Shown here: positions 5,350-5,699 of the stretch, piece after piece
How positions within the stretch are numbered: the first letter of the stretch is position 1
Layout of the letters: each line of letters opens with the position of its first letter
NCBI GenBank assembly: GCA_003551265.1
Contig: PUMG01000187.1
Span: 1-5,699, forward strand
From: Halovenus sp.
GTDB taxonomy: Archaea; Halobacteriota; Halobacteria; Halobacteriales; Haloarculaceae
DNA length: 5,699 nucleotides
Direction: 5' to 3'
Notes under the pieces: model-generated
Told to the model about the DNA's origin: nothing
Seen by the model: the letters and a program-made list of their open reading frames with translations, nothing else
Databases searched by the model: none
Translations under genes and position numbers: made by a program

Positions 5350-5410
5350 CAGCCGTATTCTCCTTCCTTTTCAGACGGGGTGAGTGTGTAATAACCATTA
5401 CAGCCGTATT
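5350..5410. repeat. 10-bp direct repeat CAGCCGTATT, two copies
   Basis: Copies at 5350-5359 and 5401-5410 are identical and start 51 bp apart, about five helical turns. Both lie in the divergent promoter region of the kinase and the winged-helix gene. The second abuts the dyad at 5387-5402, sharing its last two bases. It could be a pair of regulator sites. Confidence 0.35.
5387..5402. promoter_or_regulatory. Candidate operator TGTAAT-N4-ATTACA
   Basis: Perfect 6-bp inverted arms around AACC form a 16-bp dyad in AT-rich DNA, about 65 bp upstream of the kinase ATG and 58 bp upstream of the ATG at 5460. Size and symmetry suit a dimeric winged-helix repressor, and the divergent gene encodes a winged-helix protein. 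The binding partner is inference. Confidence 0.45.
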
Positions 5411-5423
5411 TTTTATTCGCACG

Positions 5424-5435
5424 TATAGTTTTATG
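5424..5435 (+). promoter_or_regulatory. TATA-like promoter for the upstream ORF/winged-helix gene
   Basis: TATAGTTTTATG is the best TATA-like element on the plus strand. Its GTTTTAT core (5428-5434) lies about 26-32 nt before the ATG at 5460, which predicts a transcript starting at or a few bases before that ATG. Confidence 0.4.
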
Positions 5436-5438
5436 CAG

Positions 5439-5451
5439 CAGCAGGTTGCTG
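5439..5451. repeat. Short dyad CAGCA-GGT-TGCTG between TATA box and predicted start
   Basis: A perfect 5-bp inverted repeat with a 3-bp spacer, at about -21 to -9 relative to the ATG at 5460. A protein bound there would block initiation, so it is a possible repressor site. It is short enough to occur by chance. Confidence 0.25.
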
Positions 5452-5459
5452 TATTCATT

Positions 5460-5516
5460 ATGATACGATGTTTGAGGGTGACGGGTGGCAGTGAACGGAG
5501 GGAGAGGATATTGTGA
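5460..5516 (+). CDS. 18-codon upstream ORF overlapping the winged-helix start (GTGA)
   Basis: ATG at 5460 encodes 18 residues (MIRCLRVTGGSERRERIL) and stops at TGA 5514-5516, overlapping the GTG at 5513-5515 of the next gene by the four bases GTGA. A TATA-like box at 5428-5434 places transcription start at or just before this ATG, so the mRNA would be leaderless on this ORF. The peptide is basic and resembles no family I know. It may serve only to deliver ribosomes to the regulator start, which also has its own GGAGG. Confidence 0.35.
   Translation: MIRCLRVTGGSERRERIL
5497..5504 (+). promoter_or_regulatory. Shine-Dalgarno for the GTG start of the winged-helix gene
   Basis: GGAGGGAG offers GGAGG ending 11 nt, or GGAG ending 8 nt, before the GTG at 5513. 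It supports that non-ATG start; an in-frame TGA at 5492-5494 excludes any start further upstream. Confidence 0.55.
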
Positions 5517-5699
5517 GCGACGAGACGCCGGTGGCCGTCGACATCGACGAGCTACACGGACTGGTTGCGAACGAGACTAGGATGCGAATCATGCAGGTGC
5601 TCTGGGACGAGTTCGACTTCGAGCGATATGTGATAGAAAACCAGGAGGCAGTTCCGTTCAGCACACTCCGCGAACGGGCGAAAGTCGGAGACTCTGGCA
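5513..5699 (+). CDS. ArsR-type winged-helix DNA-binding protein, N-terminal part
   Basis: Partial gene: 62 codons are visible before the right edge. After an acidic start (MSDETPVAVDIDEL) comes LVANETRMRIMQVLWDEFDFERYV (17-40), the first helices of an ArsR-like winged helix, and VPFSTLRERAKVGDSG (47-62), the lead into the recognition helix. This pattern is frequent in haloarchaeal transcription regulators whose missing part usually contains a second domain. The start is GTG at 5513, chosen because of the GGAGG upstream and the in-frame stop at 5492-5494. It overlaps an 18-codon upstream ORF by four bases. It is divergent from the sensor-less kinase with several dyads between them, so autoregulation and joint control are plausible. 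Effector and targets cannot be read from this fragment. Confidence 0.8.
   Translation, partial: MSDETPVAVDIDELHGLVANETRMRIMQVLWDEFDFERYVIENQEAVPFSTLRERAKVGDSG

Noticed and set aside
5468..5494. 8-codon ORF starting at the second ATG upstream of the winged-helix gene.
   Set aside because: It does not overlap the GTG start and is nested in the better-placed 18-codon frame; most likely chance.
1..5699. CRISPR array, insertion sequence, tRNA or attachment site.
   Set aside because: No regularly spaced repeats, transposase motifs, terminal inverted repeats or cloverleaf-like sequences were seen on reading both strands.

Overview
The window is GC-rich, its proteins are strongly acidic, and the gene repertoire and style (probable leaderless starts, acidic DapA/DapB/DapD, a short histidine kinase, an ArsR-type winged-helix protein) point to a halophilic archaeon of the class Halobacteria. 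No species is claimed. Codon use looks uniform, and I see no insertion sequence, tRNA, rRNA, CRISPR array or attachment site.

Left block (1-1699, minus strand): read 5' to 3' this is htpX (membrane zinc protease), a NYN-domain protein of the PIN-like nuclease fold, and the first 88 codons of an AIR-synthase/HypE-like protein that runs off the left edge. The last two genes are 13 nt apart and probably cotranscribed. NYN follows htpX after 74 nt.

Divergent gap (1700-1961): 262 bp with no large gene but clear structure. It has a 12-bp perfect palindrome next to a probable htpX promoter, and a TATA-like box placed for a leaderless start at a 25-codon ORF. Seven bases after that ORF comes a 9-bp GC-rich hairpin followed by a T-rich tract. 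This unit sits directly upstream of dapA. It is either a free-standing tiny gene/sRNA with its own terminator or a leader/attenuator for the lysine genes.

Centre (1962-4561, plus strand): dapA-dapB-dapD, consecutive steps of the succinylase branch of diaminopimelate/lysine synthesis: condensation of aspartate semialdehyde with pyruvate, reduction, then N-succinylation. The genes are tightly packed (1 nt between dapA and dapB; 13 nt between dapB and dapD, where a 6-codon ORF bridges stop and start through two ATGA overlaps). The later steps (dapC/argD-type aminotransferase, dapE, dapF, lysA) are not in the window. The cluster ends at a convergent gene 11 bp away.

Right block (4573-5699): a 249-aa histidine kinase on the minus strand with HisKA and ATPase parts but essentially no sensor domain. 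Divergent from it is the start of an ArsR-type winged-helix protein cut by the right edge. Their AT-rich shared intergenic region holds a 16-bp dyad (TGTAAT-N4-ATTACA), a 10-bp direct repeat, a TATA-like box, and an 18-codon upstream ORF whose stop overlaps the GTG start of the regulator. No single unknown large system is evident. The least explained signals are the two structured intergenic regions (1700-1961 and 5323-5516) and an unusual residue in DapD.
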